From Kordia aestuariivivens (GTDB lineage Bacteria > Bacteroidota > Bacteroidia > Flavobacteriales > Flavobacteriaceae), in NCBI RefSeq assembly GCF_014397005.1, contig NZ_JACGWS010000009.1, positions 1-64,000 of the forward strand: a DNA stretch of 64,000 bases. The letters run 5' to 3'. Every line of letters begins with the position of its first letter. Positions within the stretch are counted from its first letter, which is position 1. Below, in pieces: positions 61,485 to 64,000 of this stretch. The position numbers were made by a program, and so were the translations under genes. Under the pieces are notes generated by a model, which had not been told where the DNA came from, ran no database searches, and saw only the letters and a program-made list of their open reading frames with translations.

Positions 61485-61492
61485 TATTTTTG
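61485..61492 (+). promoter_or_regulatory. -7 promoter box of the SMP-30-like gene
   Basis: TATTTTTG, a TANNTTTG match, 39 nt before the ATG at 61532. Confidence 0.55.
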
Positions 61493-61531
61493 TGCCATAC
61501 AAATTATATAGATAATACAAATTTTAATGTT

Positions 61532-62536
61532 ATGAAAATCGTGAAAAATGCGGGAAGAATGGTTCTTCTTTATTCAATTATTGGTTTATTGTCAACGAAT
61601 GTCTTTGCTCAATTACCAAAAGAAGTATTAGTTAAAAGTCCTGGTTTATACCCTGAAGGTCTCGTTTATGATGCTACAACAGAAAGTTTCTTCACAACAT
61701 CTGTTAGTCAAGGTAAAATTGTTAAGGTATCCAAAAAAGGTAAAGTAACTGTTTTTGCAGATGATGAAGATTTAGTTTCAACCATTGGGCTTGAAATTGA
61801 TGTCAAAAGAAATCGTTTAATTGTCTGTAATAGTGATCCAGGTGCTAGTATAAAAAGTACTGAAGCTACAAAAGGAAAACTAGCAGCAATCGTTTTTTAT
61901 AATCTTAAAACGGGAAAACGAGAAAAATATATTGACTTAGCGGCTATTGCACCACTAGGTGGTCATATGGCAAATGATGTGGTAGTTGATAACAAGGGCA
62001 ATTTTTACATTACGGATAGTTTCTCTTCAATTATCTATAAAGTTACTAAAAGAGGTAAAGCTACTATATTAATAAATGATAAAAGGTTGGCTTCTCCCGC
62101 TGGAACGTTTGGACTTAATGGGTTAGCTTATCATCCTGACGGGTTTTTAATCGTTGCATTATACAATGGCGGAAGATTATTTAAAATTCCATTAAAAAAG
62201 CCTTCTAATTTTACAGAAATTAATCTGGGTAACAAACCATTTCCTACCATTGATGGCGTATTACTTTTAGATGATAATACTATTGCAGTGGCGTGTAACA
62301 ATCTTACTGGAGCAAAATACCCAAGTGCGGTTTATAAAGTAAAGAGCACTAATAATTGGCAATCTGCTAATACTATTGGAGTTTTTGAAACAGGTGACAC
62401 GTTTCCCACAACTTTAACTAAAGCAGATAATGATGTATTTGTAGTGTATGCTAAACTTCCAATGCTTTTTGGAGGTGTAAAACCAGTAGCTCAAGAATTT
62501 GAAATTACAAAAGTTGAATTCCAAAAAAAAAAGTAA
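61532..62536 (+). CDS. SMP-30/gluconolactonase-like secreted protein
   Basis: A 334-residue protein with a signal peptide (MVLLYSIIGLLSTNVFAQ). The mature part is a six-bladed beta-propeller of the SMP-30/NHL sort: SPGLYPEGLVYDATTESFF, GKIVKVSKKGKVTVFADD, GGHMANDVVVDNKGNFYITD, GLNGLAYHPDGFLIVALYN. This group includes lactonases and calcium-binding lactone hydrolases. The substrate here is not known. The ATG at 61532 is chosen since the longer reading would include the promoter box. The DUF1330 and SDR genes follow, probably as one operon. Confidence 0.85.
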   Translation: MKIVKNAGRMVLLYSIIGLLSTNVFAQLPKEVLVKSPGLYPEGLVYDATTESFFTTSVSQGKIVKVSKKGKVTVFADDEDLVSTIGLEIDVKRNRLIVCNSDPGASIKSTEATKGKLAAIVFYNLKTGKREKYIDLAAIAPLGGHMANDVVVDNKGNFYITDSFSSIIYKVTKRGKATILINDKRLASPAGTFGLNGLAYHPDGFLIVALYNGGRLFKIPLKKPSNFTEINLGNKPFPTIDGVLLLDDNTIAVACNNLTGAKYPSAVYKVKSTNNWQSANTIGVFETGDTFPTTLTKADNDVFVVYAKLPMLFGGVKPVAQEFEITKVEFQKKK

Positions 62537-62553
62537 CTCAAAACAAGAATATT

Positions 62554-62853
62554 ATGTTAGAAAAATCAATAATGATTGTTAATGCGGTGTTAGACCCAAA
62601 TGAAAAAGAAGCATTTGCTTTATACTCTGAGCGTTCTGGACCCTTATTTAAAAATGTTGGAGCAAAACCTATTTCAAAATATAAGGTAGCGCAAAATATT
62701 GTTGGTGATAAAAAACTTCAAGTAGTTGCGATTATGGAATTTCCAAGCAAGAAAGCTATTTTGGATGTTTTTGAATCAGAAGCATATAAAGAATTACTTC
62801 CATTGAGAGCTAAGGCTTTTACTGAATTAGAAGTTTTTATAGGAAAGGAATAA
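62554..62853 (+). CDS. DUF1330 family protein, 99 aa
   Basis: A short dimeric alpha+beta-barrel type protein (ferredoxin-like fold), matched by the opening IMIVNAVLDPNEKEAFALYS and the tail VVAIMEFPSKKAILDVFESE. These proteins have no assigned catalysis. Starts 17 bp after the propeller gene and precedes the SDR gene by about 70 bp, so an operon is likely. Cytoplasmic. Confidence 0.85.
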   Translation: MLEKSIMIVNAVLDPNEKEAFALYSERSGPLFKNVGAKPISKYKVAQNIVGDKKLQVVAIMEFPSKKAILDVFESEAYKELLPLRAKAFTELEVFIGKE

Positions 62854-62923
62854 ATAAGAAATAATATGTTAATGTGTAGTCATCTTTTTGAAAAGGATTG
62901 CTACACATTTTTTAATTGATGTC

Positions 62924-63697
62924 ATGGAATTATTAAAAGGAATTAAAGCGGTAATAACTGGAGGAAGTGAAGGAATCGGATTTGCTATAGCAATGGCATT
63001 TGTAAAGAATGGTGCAGATGTTATTATCATTTCAAGAAATAAAGATAAGCTTCAAAATGCCAAGGAAAAATTGTCTGTTAGTGGTCAAAATATCTATCCT
63101 ATTTGTTATGACTTATCAAACCTTTCAGAAATACCAAATCTAGTTAAGGAAATACATTTAATTTTTGAGGAAGTAGATGTTTTGGTGAACAATGCAGCCA
63201 TGACTTTATTTGATAAAGTAGAAAATATTAAGCCACAGGATTTAGCTAAAATTATTGAATTGAATGTACAATCTCCCTATGTATTAACTCAACAGTTACT
63301 TCCGTCTCTAGTTAATACAAAAGGAAATATTATTAATATATCATCCTACTTTTCTCATAGAATGATACCAGGAAGATACAGTACAGCTTATTCATTGACT
63401 AAAGGCGCCATAGATGCATTTACTAAGTCTTTAGCCTGTGAATTAGGTCCAAAAGGAGTACGAGTTAATGCAATTGCTCCGGGAAGCGTAAAAACGCCTC
63501 TTTTTAATGCAGCCATGAGAAAAATGAAAAAAGAGGAAAGGATAAAATTTGAGGAATCAGTAAAAACAATCTATCCTATTGGACATGTAGGAGAGCCGGA
63601 TGATTTAGGTGGAATAGCCGTGTTTTTGGCTTCTAATCAAGCTAAATGGGTAACTGGTTCGATAATGAGTATTGATGGCGGACTGACAACTAATTGA
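62924..63697 (+). CDS. SDR-family oxidoreductase
   Basis: A 257-residue cytoplasmic NAD(P)-dependent enzyme. The cofactor site is TGGSEGIGFAIA, the NNAAM turn follows, and the catalytic Ser (ISSYF), Tyr and Lys (YSTAYSLTKGAIDAFTKS) are in order. The C-terminal loop VNAIAPGSVKTPLFNAA fits the family. Substrate probably an alcohol or ketone, perhaps linked to the lactone-type propeller upstream. The ATG at 62924 is preferred over the TTG at 62888, since the first residues MELLKGIKAVITGG match usual SDR starts. Confidence 0.9.
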   Translation: MELLKGIKAVITGGSEGIGFAIAMAFVKNGADVIIISRNKDKLQNAKEKLSVSGQNIYPICYDLSNLSEIPNLVKEIHLIFEEVDVLVNNAAMTLFDKVENIKPQDLAKIIELNVQSPYVLTQQLLPSLVNTKGNIINISSYFSHRMIPGRYSTAYSLTKGAIDAFTKSLACELGPKGVRVNAIAPGSVKTPLFNAAMRKMKKEERIKFEESVKTIYPIGHVGEPDDLGGIAVFLASNQAKWVTGSIMSIDGGLTTN

Positions 63698-64000
63698 TTA
63701 ACGTATATATAAATCACTATTTCATCTAATATAACTTCTTTCTGATGGCGTGAGGTAAAAGGTTAAGGTTGAAAAAAATGAACTAAATAGAACATTATTT
63801 GAACTAATATCTATAAACTAATAAATCTGACTTTTTTACTTTTGAACAGTAGTTTTATTGTGTGTTAAAACACACTATTTCAGTGCGCTAATATAATATT
63901 TCTGCTCTTAGCTGAGTAAAATTAATATAGGTTTAGGTGTAATTGAATTATTGCAAATTTAGAATTCTTAGGTGCAAATTGATGGTGACTTGCCTAATGT
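63698..64000. other. Intergenic DNA at the right edge
   Basis: No coding frame. A 16-bp near-perfect palindrome GTGTGTTAAAACACAC lies at 63860-63875 and could be a binding site for a regulator of a gene beyond the edge. Confidence 0.4.

Noticed and set aside
63860-63875. Palindrome as a definite operator
   Set aside because: No gene is seen next to it within the window, so it is only mentioned in the edge region.

Overview
The window is AT-rich DNA from a marine-type member of the Flavobacteriaceae (Bacteroidota). The evidence is: flavobacterial -7 promoter boxes (TANNTTTG) 15 to 75 nt upstream of many starts; no clear Shine-Dalgarno sites; a secreted protease with a type IX secretion sorting domain; a GLPGLI protein beside an outer-membrane barrel; many lipoproteins; a DUF6261 protein; and short lanthipeptide-type precursors (MKKKNLKTL...LTKATIS...GG). 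The precursors and the abundant 7-bp tandem repeats made me think of Kordia or a close relative, but that genus call is inference. No rRNA, tRNA, CRISPR array, transposase or integrase was seen.

Layout. 0-5.4 kb: end of an unknown gene, thioredoxin, a 1.1-kb gap with a gene remnant and a structured RNA candidate, then ffh, folD, an SRPBCC protein and an HU-like protein. 5.8-7.6 kb: a 59-aa membrane peptide and a 454-aa orphan protein sharing a duplicated leader. 7.8-18.6 kb: envelope and signalling genes on the minus strand (outer-membrane barrel with GLPGLI, a secreted DUF1579-like protein, a propeller histidine kinase with its LytTR regulator, an SH3 protein, a lipoprotein). 19-26.9 kb: CBM9-like protein, cupin, lipoprotein, HerA-like ATPase, secreted trypsin-like protease, DUF2059 protein. 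26.9-36.7 kb: methyltransferase, YkgJ protein, sterol-desaturase-like enzyme, glycosyltransferase, FtsX-type permease, cystathionine beta-synthase and LVIVD-type lipoproteins.

36.8-46.2 kb is an accessory region. It holds up to eight small peptide precursors with double-glycine or LNKK-type leaders, three of them a tandem array with a period of about 461 bp. Around them are arrays of 7-bp repeats, a 42-bp repeat, a HEIGH metalloprotease lipoprotein, a DUF6261 protein, a small nuclease-like group (PD-(D/E)XK-like protein, zinc-ribbon peptide, 5'-damaged HNH gene) and a RadC-type protein. No lanthipeptide synthetase or exporter is present, so maturation would have to happen in trans.

47.3-57.0 kb is a sugar-use locus: GH3 beta-glucosidase, PfkB sugar kinase, GH100/invertase-like hydrolase, an SLC45-like transporter, a TonB receptor without SusD, and a divergent LacI-type regulator. 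Two perfect CGAAAACGTTTTCG operators, 21 bp apart, lie between receptor and regulator. Uptake, import, hydrolysis and phosphorylation are all present, and a sucrose-like substrate is the best guess.

57-64 kb: another short precursor-like ORF, a large conserved lipoprotein, a membrane protein with an Xre-type regulator, a secreted alpha/beta hydrolase, an SMP-30-like protein, a DUF1330 protein and an SDR oxidoreductase.
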